This document shows, piece by piece, positions 39,101 to 54,232 of a stretch of DNA of 64,000 bases. Origin of the DNA: Pogona vitticeps. Taxonomy: Eukaryota; Chordata; Lepidosauria; Squamata; Agamidae. The stretch lies in the NCBI RefSeq assembly GCF_051106095.1, contig NC_135788.1, forward strand, positions 44,754,001 to 44,818,000, written 5' to 3'. Within the stretch, counting starts at the first letter, position 1; every line of letters begins with the position of its first letter. The notes beneath the pieces were generated by a model that was not told the DNA's origin, searched no databases, and was given only the letters and a program-made list of their open reading frames with translations. The translations under genes were made by a program, and so were the position numbers.

Positions 39101-42100
39101 AATTCAGGGTGGCTTATAAGATGCATGAATCTGCAATAATGGAAACCTCTAAAACAATGGCATCAGTTAGAGCCACTAAAAGCTATTAAAATTGTTATAA
39201 GCCATAGAAAACAGGGCTGCTTCCCTGTACATCTAACAAACACCCAATAATAAGAGTTCCATAACTGAGGAACCACTACCAAGAATTCTGTATTCCTAAT
39301 CACCTCCAAAGGTGGGAGGAATCTGCAGTCAGACTTCTGATGAAAGATCTCATACCTTACACTCTACTCTCAGGCACACTAAAATGGTATCCTCCTCCTG
39401 CTTTTCCTCTCCGAGAATAATTTTCAAGGAAGCCATTAAGTCTGTAAGAAACACCCTGAGGGCCTTTCACTAGGCAAAGGAGTCTCTCCAGTTACTATAA
39501 CCCCAGGCTGGGTGATACCTGGAGCGTGCATGAATTAGTACTATGGGCAAGCTTCTAAGCTAGAATTCCACATGTCTCCTTACATGAGACAGAAATCTCT
39601 CCTGATTGTACACTTTGTACTTAGGGCACCAACCAGACAAGGTAGACCACTCAATGACATTTGTGAACGTAGCCTCTGGCTAAGGCACCTTCTTTAGACA
39701 CTCAAATCCTTTTCCCCCCCAAGGATCACACTTGGATAAAAATATTAAAAAGTTTATTAAAATTATTAAAAAGATATAAAGAATTTTAAAAGCAGGTTGT
39801 ACAGTTCCAAAACAACGCAAAAGAAACAAGCAATGCATATTCAGATAATTTAGTGAGCCTGACTTCAGGCTTGATATTGTGATGGGAGGGCAGGAGGAGG
39901 GCGGAGCTCTGTCTCCTGGGCTGAATTCCTACCTGTTTGGGAACCCCCAGGGGGTTAAAACCACCCCAAAGAGGTGGTGAATTGGGGGAGAAGCCTGTTG
40001 ATCATGGGGGGATGGCGGTTACCCCTGTTTTGATCTGGGAAACTCCCCAATCAACCAGCGGGTGGAAACAAGCAGCTGAATAGCTTGCTTGCAAGTTGCC
40101 GGCAGCTGGCAATAGAGAAGTGATAAATCAGCTAATTAACATTGTCATTACCACTGGGTGAGATAATATTTTATAACTATACTGCTTTATGACTATTCCT
40201 GGATGAGACAATTCCCTATAACAGAAATAAGTGTCTCTTATCCCCACCACTTATAGAGCAGCGGTGAATCTAGAGAGAGGGAAGAAGACACAAAGAAAAT
40301 ATATTGGACACTCATTAGACCTTTAATTATACTTCAAGGAAGGAAGTTTGGTATTACTTTAGTGTTAGAAATTTAAGAAATATTTCTCTTAAAATCACCA
40401 TTAGCTAAACAACTCTGAGAGTTAAACTTGTTATATTATGGCTATCTACAGCATTGGCAGAAAGCCCAGAACAATGACCTTGAACATTCTATGGCGGTCT
40501 TAAGCTTAGAATTTGTTTTGACTTCCCTCTTTTTTTCTGCGAATTGACTGAAACATAGATAAATTAACCCTGGCAAGTCTAATACTGCCAAAGTGGAATT
40601 TTTAAACTGTATTTTGCTGAGGTCTAAACAAAGACAATTCATCTTGGAATATATATCTGGCTAATGTGGACCTATATGAACCAATAAAAACATTTGGATG
40701 TATCCTGGGCTCTGAACATTATTGGAACACAGGCTGGGATAGAATTAGTACTGGAATGGACTACTTCCAGAGCTGGATTACAAAAGACATCAGGCCATGA
40801 ATACAAACATCGAGTGAACTAGACTGTCACTTTACATTTGAGACTAGATTCATATTTAACCCTAAAGATGATTGTTGCAATCCTCCAGCTCCTCTATTTG
40901 TTTTTCCCAACTTCCAGATTTGCCTTTGGATGCTGTGTGTTCAGTCGTTTAGTCGTGTCCGACTCTTCGTGACCTCATGGACCAGAGCACGCCAGGCCCT
41001 CCTATCTTCCACCGCCTCCCGGAGTTGTGTCAAATTCATGTTGGTTGCTTCGATGACACTGTCCAACCATCTCATCCTCGGTCGTCCCCTTCTCCTCTTG
41101 CCTTCACACTTTCCCAACATCAAAGTCTTTTCCAAGGAGTCTTCTCTTCTCATGAGATGGCCAAAGTACTGGAGCCTCAGCTTCAGGATCTGTCCTTCCA
41201 ATGAGCACTCGGGGTTGATTTCCTCTAGAATTGATAGGTTTGTTCTCTTTGCAGTCCAGGGAACTCTCAAGAGTCTCCTCCAGCACCATAATTCAAAGGC
41301 ATCAATTCTTCGGCGGTCAGCTTTCTTTATGGTCCAGCTCTCACTTCCATACAACACTACAGGAAAAACCATAGCTTTGACTATTCGGACTTTTGTTGGC
41401 AAGGTGATGTCTCTGCTTTTTAAGATGCTGTCAAGGTTTGTCATTGCTTTCCTCCCAAGAAGCAGGCGTCTTTTAATTTCGGGGCTGCTGTCTCCATCTG
41501 CAGTGAACATGGAGCCCAAGAAAGTAAAATCTGTCACTGCCTACATATCTTCCCCTTCTGTTTCCCAGGAGGTGATGGGACCAGTGGCCATGATCTTAGT
41601 TTTTTTGATGTTGAGTTTCAGACCGTTTTTTGCACTCTCGTCTTTCACCCTCACTACAAGGTTCTTTAGTTCCTCCTCACTTTCCGCCATCAGAGTGGTA
41701 TCATCTGCATATCGGAGGTTGTTGATATTTCTTCCTGCAATCTTAATTCCAGCTTGGGATTCCTCCAGTCCAGCCTTCCGCATGATGTACTCTGCATATA
41801 AGTTAAATAAGCTGGGGGACAATATACAGCCTTGTTGTACTCCTTTCCCAATTTTGAACCAATCTGTTGTTCCATATCCAGTTCTAACTGTTGCTTCCTG
41901 TCCCACATATAGGTTTCTCAGGAGATGGATAAGGTGGTCAGGCACTCCCATTTCTTTAAGGATGCTACTTATGTATAATTTTCACCTTTTATATGCTGCC
42001 ACCAGAGGATTTTCCTCAATCTACCAAACTGTAATAATGAATCACAGCTGTCAACATTAACAAGGTTTATTTATAGGATAACAGTTCATTCATACATAGA

Positions 42101-45100
42101 AATCAAAGATGGTAATTTTATTCATTCAAAATACATTCTTTTGATTTGGGATAGGCTTTGCTTATTTAGATTTTCTTTAATCACGATGTTACTATTTTCA
42201 TACAGTTTCTTTTATTATAATCACTTTTAATTCACTCAATTCTTAATCACATAAACTTTCCAAGACTTGTCCTATTCATATCTCTTTCAATCTCTCTATC
42301 TCTCTATTACTCTTCTCTTTAACATAGCCACAGCCCTAACTGCCTAAACTGTCCATAACTGTCTTTTTTCTCTCCCTTTATTTCTCTGGTTCCACCCCTC
42401 CTGTCATGTCATAGGCTCCCACATCAGAGCTCTGACTTGACTGATTGGAGTGTTCTGAGAGCTGTCCGTCACAATGATCAAGCTATTAAAGTGGACTTCT
42501 TGAAGCAATTATTGATGGAATTGGACTGATTACTTTAAACAACTAAACATCTTTCACTTGGAATACAATTATTTTGCATCTTGGAACATAATGTTACAAC
42601 AAGGAAATTTTTGGGATGAAACAAAATCTACCCTTCAAGCAATTTTGGAAATAGTGAAATCCCACAACGAAGAGGGAAAATTATTCAATGAGCAGTTGAG
42701 TGAGTTCTGAAACCTTTAATGGCATTTACAAATTACAACACAAGCAAAATAGGAGAAGTAAAATTACACAAATTTCACAAATTAGGAGTGAGAAGCAGGG
42801 GACAATTTCAGAATTGCAGATAAGAAACCTGCAACAGCAGCAGTCACAGCATTACATTAATCACTCATGAAAATAAAAAGAATTGACTCAGAAGAATTGG
42901 AAAAATAGGAGATCCAAGGTTCAAGAAAAAAATTTCAGAAGTGAGAATGAGCAGGGCATTGAAACAGTATATGAACCAGGGTGTCAGGTGTCTCTAAACA
43001 AAAAAAAAGTCTTTTTTCACGAGGGATATTGAGAAATCGACCGGCATGGGTGGCTGAAGGAAAAATATTAAAACGGGCTAACATAAAAGCTCTTCTTAGA
43101 TGTGGGTTTACTAGGGAATGGAAATATTTGGGAGAATGATCCTGAGATGGAAAAAATCCAACAGAAAGAGGGGAACATACAGAGTTAAGGTTATTGCATA
43201 GGTAATTGAATTCGGTGTGACAGAGCTTGTCCTTGATTATGGAATAAGCCCTAGTGAGATTCATATCTACCAAAGATTCCAGGGATAAGTGAAGAGAAAA
43301 TAGATTCTTTTCAATAAACTGGAACCAAGAAAAGGAGTAAGACTCACACAATAAATCATATATCAGGGATCCAGAATGTGAATTTAAAAAGAGACGGAGA
43401 CAAAATTTAAATGTGAGTAACCAGGCAGTTATGGAAGGTAGGTGAACGCCCAATTCTAAAGAAATAGTAGAAAGCCGAATTAAGTTGGGAATTCCTAATA
43501 TTCTGCAAAAAAAGTTGCTGCAACTTGATCAATATCCAAATTAACCAAGTGTATCATATAGGCACACCATATAGCAAGTTAGAAAGAATCTTAGACTGAA
43601 AAATCTGGATGGCTGCTGGGATATATTGGTTTCTGGAAGAATAATGAAATTTAGAAATAGCTTTTAATTGGGGAGAAATTTAAGAGATGGCAGGTTTTTA
43701 ATGAAATGTCCAGCTGAGTTTGCGATGAATATGAAGACCCAGATACTTATAAGAGTGTACTTGACGGTAGGAAGAAGATCCTATTGTCCAAGGGGTAGGG
43801 GACAAAGAGTGGGGAAAAACCAAAATTTGGGTTTTATTAGGGTTAATGGATAGATCATTAAGATCATAGAAATCCTGAAATTTAAGTAAAGTGCGACAAA
43901 GACCTGATCTAATACGAGACATCAGCATTTGAAAGGGTTGAGGGATCTATGAGGGACAGATAAGGGATGAGCCTGTGAGAAGGGGAGGGAAAGAAGAGAA
44001 TAGGAAGGTGATCACTCTCAGTGTGGGTATCTACAAAAAAATTCATTATCGGGGGGTAAGAGGTCTGGAGAAGCTGGAACATAATCGATGACACTCAAAC
44101 CTCTCACTGAACAATGAGTAAACTCACTGGGCATATCACTGCCCGAAGAACCATTGAGGATAAATACATCCAAAGTAGTACACAGATCAATAAAAAAAAT
44201 GGAGTGTAGCTATTAAAGGAATGGTCCTTGTAAGTCCCTGAAGTAAGAAAACAAGGAGGAGACAGATCTTCTAAGTTTGGTCCAGACTACCAAGGAAAAA
44301 CTTTGTAGGCTTTTCACCCACTCACAACCCTATTATTGTTCTTAGCTCTGTTAATAGATAGAGTTGTACCACAGTAAATTTCCTTTCTACTGTTTATTTC
44401 TGGAGCATGTGTGATGTGCTAACTTGGTATCATTTTCATATGTCTTAGCACAAGCTTTATATTTTTCTGTACCTACTTCTGTTCCATTATACCTGGGCAC
44501 TCTTAGGGAGTGCCAGTTACAGCAAAGTTCTGCAGTACATGAAGAGCCATTTACTTCCATATGATTTTTACCAGCCATTAAGATCTTTTGAGGACATGTT
44601 CAGTACTCCTGCAGTTTCTGAGATATTATGAGTGACAAAGCAGTGCAGAACAGAGTGATCTCGGGTGTGGCATCCTTTCTTTGGAATTCCCCTGCCACTA
44701 TATATTTGTCAAATACTTTCTTGATGTGTTTCTTTTTGCAAGCAGTTAAATATTTTCTTTCTTTTGAGCTTTGAATAGTATCTGAGTATTATTGTTGCTG
44801 CTACCATTTAGTTTTTTTTAAATGTGATTTTAGTGGTTTGAATTAATAATCCTTAAGAATAGACCAATTGAAATAAATGAAGCATAAATTAGTTATAACT
44901 CACTTATTTCAGTTAGTTTATTCGAAGTATGATGGTGTGTGTATCCAACCCGTTGCATTGGAAGCACTTTAAAAATAGTGTTAGCTACCATAGGAGCCTT
45001 CCATCCCACTGACAGGCACATCAGAAATATTCCAATAAGCAAAAAATAAGCATTTCAGTGCAGCCTCTATTGTGTTTTCAGAATGACTGAAATGCTTTTT

Positions 45101-48100
45101 AACAATTTGCTCCTTAAGGAATTGATATTTTTAAGGGGGTTGCTATATTGTAAATAAAAAAGGAAATATGCATAGTATTAATTTCATTTTACATATTCAT
45201 GGTAATTTACTGTATTTGCCAGCGTATAAGACAACCCCCCAACATTTCCACTCAAAATATAGAGTTCGTTATATACTCGCATGCGTGTTTCTGCTTTGGC
45301 TGCCTCATGGGGAGAGTTCATTTTGCCGCTTTTGGTTCCTTTCGCTGGGAGAGAGCGAGGGTTTACTGGAAGAAGGACAACATTGGCTGTCCTTCTGGGT
45401 TTGACTGGTTGTTTAAGCGGGTCAGGTAGCTATAATTTGCTTTCATTGGGAGGTTTGCTTTTATTTATTTATTTATTTATTTATTTGTTTGTTTGTTTGT
45501 TTGTTTGTTTAATTTATACCCCGCCTATCTGGCCTAACAGACCACTCTAGGCGGCTTCCAGCATAGGATAAACAATAAAATAAAGCAAAAATTGCATAAA
45601 TCATACTATAACACACACAATACAAGGATAGAGTAGAAAATAAATAAAAGAAGAGTAAACAGAAAAATCAGGTATTAGCTGGAGGGAAGGCCTGGATGTA
45701 TAGCCATGTTTTTAATTGACTTTTAAAAGTGCCCAGAGTGGGGGCAGCGCGAATCTCAGAAGGGAGATTAAGAAGTAGCATTTTTTTTTCTTTCTTTAAA
45801 GTAAAACTTGCTGGCCTGACTTCTCGCTGTGGCACCGCAGTTTTGCTGCCGCACCACGGTGCAAGTGTCATTAAGTGAGCAACAATCAAGAGGGCTGGTC
45901 CGTGGGAGTGCGGAAGCCTTTAGCTACCCCCCTTGTTTGTGTGTGTGAGTGCTGTCCTTCTGGGTTTGACTGGTTGTTTAAGCGGGTCGGGTAGCTATAA
46001 TTTGCTTTCATTGGGGGGTTTGCTTTTAAGGAGTAGCATTTTTCTTTCTTTAAAGTACGTAAGACTTGCTGGCCTGACTTCTCGCTGCGGCGCTGTGGTT
46101 TTGCCGCCTCTCCATGACGCAAGTGTCGTTAAGTGAGCAACAATCAAGAGGGCTGGTCCATGGGGGTGCTGAAGCCTTTAGCTACCCCCTTGTTTGTGTG
46201 TGTGAGTGTGTGGGTGGGTGTATCTGTGTGTGTATGTGAGTACGTGTGTGTTGCTTTTGAATTTTGAAGTGCACCCAGCATATAAGACGACCCCCCCACT
46301 TGGAGGCATGTTTTTCAGGGCAAAAAAGTCATCTTATACGCTGGCAAATACGGTATCTTTCTAAATTTTTTAACCTGCATATTAGGAGACTGAATTCTCA
46401 AAATTGCTCTCAGACAGTAGTTTAGACCACCAGTCCCCAACCTTTTTTGCCCTGTGGACCAGCTGGGGGATGCAGGGCACCCCCTGCGCTCGTGCACATG
46501 CACAAAGGATGGTGCAGCACTTGTGCAGGTGCTCACTCACTCACTCGTGCACATGTGCAAAGGGCGGAGCAGTGCTTGTGCAGGCGCTTGCTTGATTGCA
46601 GGCACAAAGGGCAGCACAGCACTTGTGCAGGTGTGCACACACTTGTGTGCAGGCGCAAACAGGTTGTGCGGGGAGGGAGTGCATGCAGGAGTGGGGGAGG
46701 TCTCTCTCTGCGGCCTGGTCTGGCTCAGGCCCCGGACTGGCACCGGGCCACAGACCGGTGGTTGGGGACCTCTGGTTTAGACTATTTTGCAGTTAACTGG
46801 AAGCATGGTTAGTAGAGTGATATATGTTGTTGTCCAAGCCCAAGAACAAGGTCCAAGGGTTCCTGGATGAAATAGATTATCTAGTTCCATTTCAGTTTGA
46901 CTTCTGAGCCAGTTATGGGACTAAGACTGCTTTGTTGCCTTGGTGGATGGCTTACACTGGGAACTTGACAGGGGGACCGTGTTCCTGTTGGTTTGGCTGG
47001 ACTTCTCAGTTGCTTAAAGTACCATTGACTATGGTATCCTTCTGGGCCATCTTGCTGGGATGGGACTTGGAGGCACTGTTGTACAGTGGCTCCAGCCCTT
47101 CCTAGAAGGGAAAACTCACAAGGTGGTAGTGATGGGGCTCCTGTTCAATACCCAGACCATTAAAATATCAAGAGGAGAACAGGTAAATTATGGCTACAAA
47201 CATTCACAAATAAGGAGTTAATGAAGAATTGCTTTCCACAAATACCTGTGAGTTCCTTTTCTGATTCAAATGTAAAGATAGGTAAAGTTAAAGGTTCCCC
47301 TTGACATTTAGTCCAGTCATGTCCAACTCTAGGGCGCAGTGCTTATCTCTCTTTCCAAGCCATAGAGCCAGTGTTTGTCTGAAGACAGTTTCCGTGGTCA
47401 CGTGGCCAGCGCAACTAGACATGGAACACTGTTACCTTCCCACTGAAATGGTACCTATTTATCTACTCGCATTTACATGCTTTCAAACTGCTAGGTTGGC
47501 AGGAGCTGGGACAAGTGACGGGAACTCACTCCGTCGTGTGGATTTGATCTTACGACTGCTGGTCTTCTGACCCTGCAACACAGAGTCTTCTGCGGTTTAA
47601 CCTGCAGCGCCACCACATCCCACAAATTATAAAGATAGCAGTGTACAAAACATTACAGCTTGGAGTAAAACTCAGTTGTGCCTACAGCATAACAGTATGA
47701 CAGATAGGCCATGACCAATCATGACACAGTGATTTCAGTGGGCCTGCTAAGTCTGGACCCAACATTATATGTTTTCAGAGTTGCCAGGTGTGCAATATCC
47801 CATTCCCTGAGGCTTCATGGTCAAAACAAGTCATTTTGTATGGTAGTCCCTTGTGACATCACACAGGCAGGTCCAGCAAGAGCTGAACGGGTGGGATTGT
47901 TTTTGCATGCTTTGACCTGCTGCCACCAGGGCTTGTACAATAAGAAGGTGCTTGAGTCAAACACTGATATTCCCCTACCTTCCTTGCCCCAAGTGACACA
48001 ATATGCCTAAGATCATGTGGGAAAAGGTGAGGAGTTAGAGGGAGGACTAAAATACATGTGCTTAAGTCCATCATGCCATTTGGAGCAACATACACACAAA

Positions 48101-51100
48101 TATCTTCACAGAGAGCCCATGTGCATCATTGGCAACTGCAGATTGGTAGAAATGGGTGCCTAGACTTTAAAGCCAGTTCACACAGAGGAATGATGTTATC
48201 TCTTTCTCCAGTGCTGCTTGTCCAGAGATCTGGCTATCCACCTGGAGAGATGGGAAAGCATGGTAATTCCCTCAGACTTCAGCCTGGCAATTCTGTATCT
48301 GCTTATTTTTAATTTAACTATTTGAATAAAAACTTAACCAATCTTTCATTTGTTTCAGTTTATTAAAAAATCTCTTTCATTTTTTAAAGTAAAAGAATTT
48401 CATCATGTTTACTTCAAAAAGGAGCCTCAGAAGATATATTGTCGACAGAAAATCTAGGTTTGTATAAATATGTTTGAGGATCTTTAATCAGGAGAGGTAT
48501 GAATGGGTGTGTTAAATCATATATATGTAGACTATAGATCATGTATCTTTCCATGTAAAAATAATACTTGTTTCTGAATGAACTATGGAATGATGCTTAC
48601 CATAAATAAAATACAGTAAAATAAACAAACAAACAGAATTTTACAGAAATACTTTGTAAAGAATACATAGCCTAAGCTTGTGAAATGCTTCCAAAATATA
48701 GTTTCAATCCTATGCACATTTATTTGGCTGGAGAATTTCAAGTAGATGTATATAAGATTTGTTGTCAGAGTATTATATTATATTGGCCTATTGATTTTCA
48801 GTAGGATTAAAGCATGACTAACATGCTTTACATGAATACATGGCTAACTTTGTTTGGATCTGACTCATCGAAAGCCTCCAGCCAAGTATTTTCTGTTGAT
48901 TTTAAATCATTTTGAAATAGAACTCTCAGTGTAAAGTTTATCTTCCTTTAGCCACTAGGTAATACTCAAAATTTGGATTCAACTGACCTCTTAACTCAGC
49001 ACACCATCTAAATAAACCTCTAGCTTCACCTTTTGCTTATCATAAGGAACAGCTCTGAGTTGCAGACCAGCCTTTACATTAGGGAGCAGCCATTACTGTT
49101 TTTTGATCCAAAATTCTTTACTAGGCATAAGCTGTTACCTACTACACCTAGCAGTGAATAACATATTCAGTCTACAAATCTCTTTTTTGGGACTGAGGCT
49201 GCATAGTAGACTCCATGGCTATAACATCTGGTCTGATGGTTGGACATTTCTGTTTCTTTCCCTATCACCTGTTTTTGTACTGCCTAGTATGATGATGAAT
49301 GCTTGAAGAATAATTTAAATAAATAAATAAATAAATTAAGAGCTTAGAAGTTTGCACATTTCTGTGGCATTTTAGTTACAGTTCTGTTAAAGGTACTGCC
49401 TGATTCTTTGGAGGGATTGGTTAGAACCATTAGTGTACTGTTAGCTATTCCAAGGACTTGTGGTGGAGCAATCTGAATGTTCAGTAAATCTGTATGTCCA
49501 GTATATACACATCTTTCTCTAGCCCTTGGATTCCACAGTGTATTAAATAAAACCATAAATAACAAAACCACTTGCAAAATAACAGACCTTGGTGACCTCG
49601 ATCACACAGCAGTTAGACATTTTTATTACATATCATATAGGTAATTAAATTTTAAGGGAAATATTATTTGACAGGATGACTAAAATCAATGCACTGGTTT
49701 GGGTTACGGGGTAGTGGGCAGTTTTGTTTATCAGTGTAGCCTTCTGTAAGATACACTGAATCTTTCCTGATGTCTTACTTGAAATTAAGAGGTGTGAAGT
49801 ACTTGTGCCTAAGCATTATGTAGTAAAGTGCTTCTCTGCCGTCAGTTTGCTTGCTGCCTCATCATGAACTGATTTAAGGGGTGAACCTTGCTGTACAGAA
49901 GGGTGACGAAGAATAAATAGTCATATTGGTTGTTTTTGCACCATGCGGGACTTTTATGATGCTTTATTTGATTGATGAGAGGCTGGTACAGTATACTTGG
50001 CATATCTGCAATGTGTTTTAGTTCATGGACTACATTCTTACTTATAAGGCATGTTCCCTCATTCCAAGATTCAACCTTGATCTCATTTACATTTCTTTCC
50101 CTGACAATCCAGTGCAGATGCCTCCAAATGCCCTCTCAGTTGCTGCAAATTCAAGCCATTTCTGTACTAGCAGGTTTCAATTTAACTTCATTGTACATTC
50201 CCTGCCTATGTGCCCAAAGAGTGTCATATCCATGCAGCAGACGAGACCTTTTGTGACAAATTCTCATACTATTACATCTGTCACCAGCAATGCAAACATA
50301 GAGATCACAGTAGTTATTGCTAGCTATTACTCGAAAATGAGTGCTGGGTTACAATTTTGAAATAAAATGCACACTGTTGCAAGTCTGCAACACATTCTTC
50401 TTTGCCTGGTATCAAGAACCAGATTACAGCTGTTCTGACTACAAATACTTTAATAGAAATATACAAGTGACAGAGATAAAAGGGAAAATACATTTACAAG
50501 ACAAAGGTTAGTCTAGCAATATTTATACTGTAGCATACAGACCTAACCCTATATCAGCATCAACAAGTAGCTGAGAAAAGTAAAAATAACAGTTTACTTG
50601 CTCAAAATCCTTGCTTGAAATCTTCATTTTAAACACTATTTCCCCCTTTTTGACACATATCTGAGAGCATACTAACTGGTAGAAATGACTAGAAAGGAAA
50701 AAATGACATTTTTAGATAACAGTTCTTCAAAAAACTGAGAGAAGCGCCTCCTTAAAGATCTTTTAAAAACAGATGGAGTTGGGTGTTATCAGCACACTGG
50801 TGGTACCAGACCACAAAATTCTGGACAGCTACTTTCAGGTTTTTCATGTATATGTGAAATAGTACGGGGAATCATGGAACCCCGAGACACCGCACAGGCT
50901 AAAAGTCAAGGTGTTGAAAAGGAGCTCCCCAGCACCACTACCTTTGGTTGCAGAGAACATAATCAATCTGATTTTGGTATTGCCCATCTGGTGAAGTCCA
51001 TGTGAAGAGTCACCTCTTGTGTTGTTGGAAAAAAAGTGTTTGTGATGACCAGCTTGTTCTCTTGACAAGACTCTATTAGCTTTTGCCCTGCTTTGTTTTG

Positions 51101-54100
51101 AACTCCAAGGCCAAACGTCCCTGTTGTTCCTTTTATCTCTTGACTCCCTGCTTTAGCACTCCAATCCCCTATAATGACAAGAACATTTTTCTTTGGTGTC
51201 AACTCTAGAAGGTGTTGCAAGTCTTCATAAAATTGGTCAATTTCAGTCTTCTCAGTATTGGTGTTTGGTGCATCATCTTGGATTATTGTGATGTTGAAAG
51301 GTCTGTCTTAGATCTGTATAGAAATGATTCTCTCATTTTTAAGATTATATCCCATTACAGATTTTCCCATTCTTTTGTTGACTGTGAGGGCTACTCCATT
51401 CCTTCTACGGGCTTCTTGCCCACAATATTAGATATGATAATCATCTGAATTGAATTCGCCCATTCCTCTCCATTTTAGTTCACTGACACCCAGGATGTCA
51501 ATGTTTATTCTTGCCATCTCCTGTGTGACCACATCCAGCTTACCAAGGTTCATAGATCGTATTAAAACAAATTCCCTGGCAAATGAGACAGAGAAGGAAA
51601 GAAGGAATATTCTTCTCTGATATCGTTACTTCAACAAAATGGAATCTCATACAGATGGCTAACACCAGAAGGTTTATTCTTTAGGATTGATACACAGAGA
51701 TACAACATAACATCTCCGATGAAAGCAAGAAACTTCATGGAAAAAAATGAGAAAAATCTGAAAATACAGGGTGAAAGAAAGAAGGAGAGGAAACCAGAAG
51801 AAAGATCCCAAGAGAAACCAATGCAATTATCACAATCAGAATCAGATACAGTTAGGAGAACATGAAGTAGCCGAGTCAAGATGTACCAGAAGCATGACAA
51901 GGAAAAAACAGAAAGGTAATAATCTACAACAAGATGTCTAGAAAACAAATGAAGATTTTTTTTCAGTCAACATAAATGGTTTAAACTCGCCTCACAAATG
52001 GAAAAGGACTTTTCTACAATTGCAGAAACAGAAATCTGACATTATTTGTATTCAAGAAACCCATATGAAAAGAGCAGACTTGAAGCTGCTAGAACAGCCA
52101 AAGTTAGGAAAATTATTTGCAGCTTCGGATGGAAGTAAAAAGAAGAAAGACGTGGCTATGTATATCAAAAATTAATTAGAACCTAAACTGATTTTCGCCT
52201 CAGACAATGGAAGGATAGTAATGGTGGAAATTCAAAGAGAATCAAAGAAATTGCTAATCGTTAGTATCTACACACCAAATGGAAATCAAGAAATTTTTTC
52301 AAACAATTGCAACTAGAACTGATAAATAAAGACTATGATTACTACTGTGTGATAGGAGACTTCAGTGCTTTGAATTGGGCCCTACAGGCAAATGGCTACT
52401 CAAAAAATGAAATCACGAGAGCCATCAAACCAAGAAAACAACACCGAACTGAAGAAGAAAAACAGCCACCCACAAATAAAGTATTTCTGCCATACATCAA
52501 CGGGGTCACGGACCGCATGGGGAAACTTTTGAAAAAACACAACCTACAAACAGTATTCAAGCCCACCACAAAAATATAACAAATGTTACGGTCAGCAAAG
52601 GACAGAAGGGACCCCCTCACCACTGCAGGAGTATACCGGATACCTTGCAGTTGTGGCCAGGTATATATTGGAACCACAAAATGAAGCATCCACACCAGAA
52701 TCAAAGAACAAGAGAGACACTGCAGACTAAAACAACCAGAAAAATCTGCAGTAGCTGAACATGCCCTAAACAAACTGGACATGAAATTCTATTTCAAAAT
52801 ACTGAAATGCTGGACAACACCAGCAATCATTACGTCAGATTGCACAGGGAAGCCATTGAAATCCACAAGCACCAGCAGAACTTCAACAAAAAAAGGAAAC
52901 TGTGAAGCTCAACAAAACTTGGCTCCCAGCTCTCAAAAATACAGCGTGCAAAAGGTCAACGAACTCCACCCAGCCACAAGGACAGGGAATTACTACACAC
53001 AAAAGACCAGCTAATGACACCCATTAACCAAAGTGACAGATAATCTCTTCTCCTTAGCACAACAATACACCCACAACAAGACACACTAATCACCCATCTA
53101 CAGAAAAAAGACAAAAGCCTATCTCACAGCCATAAATACTGCATTCCCTAGCCAACTACACCAGAGCACAGAGTGCTGTCATCTGAAGATGCTGGCCACA
53201 GAGATTGGCGAAAAGATTTATTGAAAAAGGACTGTGAGCTAAGGTCTAAAGAAGAGTTAGAAACACAGAATATATACATAGACTGGTGGTTCAGAGCACA
53301 ACTAGAATCCAGATATAGCAAAGAAAAAATAGAGGGTTTCTGTTCAGAACAAACGACATTTGATAAAGCTTTACTAGGCTCAAAAGATAAAATAATTAAG
53401 AAAATGTGTGATCATTTGTTAGAAATTAACATGCAAGATGAAATGGTTAAAGAATATATGATTAAGTGGGCACAAAATATAGGACATAATTTTGATATTG
53501 ATTGGTGATTGCAAATATGGCAAAATAATATAAAGCTCACAAAATCAGTTAACTTTAAAGAGAACATATATAAGATGTTTTACAGATGGCATATGACTCC
53601 TGAAAATGTGTCAAATATGTATGCAGATGTATCAAATGTCCGTTGGAAATGTGAAACACATATGGGAAGCTACTATCATATGTGATGGACTTGTAGAGTA
53701 GCGAAACAATATTGGATAGAAGTACATACAGTACTGTGTTACAGCAAATATTGCTTTGTAAGGTTCCATTAATCCCAGAACTGTTTTTATTGAGTATGAT
53801 ACCAGATAATATAGATAAAGCAAAGAAATGCATAGTTATATATATAGTTACCGCAGCTAGAATTCTTTGCGCTAAAAATTGGAAATGTCAGCTGGTACCG
53901 AAACAAGAAGATCTTACGAAGATGATAGAGGAAGTGGCAGAAATGGACATCTTATGAAAAGTGATGAAGAACTATCCATTACAGAAAGCAACAAAAAGAT
54001 GGGACTTATTCCAGAACTGGTTAGAGTCATCAGATAGTGCTTGAATAACATAGATCTAAATGTGAACTAAAATATGGAAGGCAGAAAATAGTAGAATAGT

Positions 54101-54232
54101 AGAGTTTGAATCTTGATACTGCAATATGAATAGAATGGATGTTAGAATATTTTTGTTTCTCCTCCCCCCAACCCAAATCCTTTTTTCTTTCCCTTTTACC
54201 TTATGTATCCCACACCCCAACCCAAGTTATCC

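Noticed and set aside
40930-42060. A 376-codon open frame on the + strand
   Set aside because: It is the antisense of the BovB pol on the - strand, whose motifs (YADD, RRGRPRMRW) are clear. The + strand product has no recognisable domain.
46447-46812. Several overlapping frames of about 70-120 codons
   Set aside because: They arise from the GC-rich tandem units in a hAT MITE.
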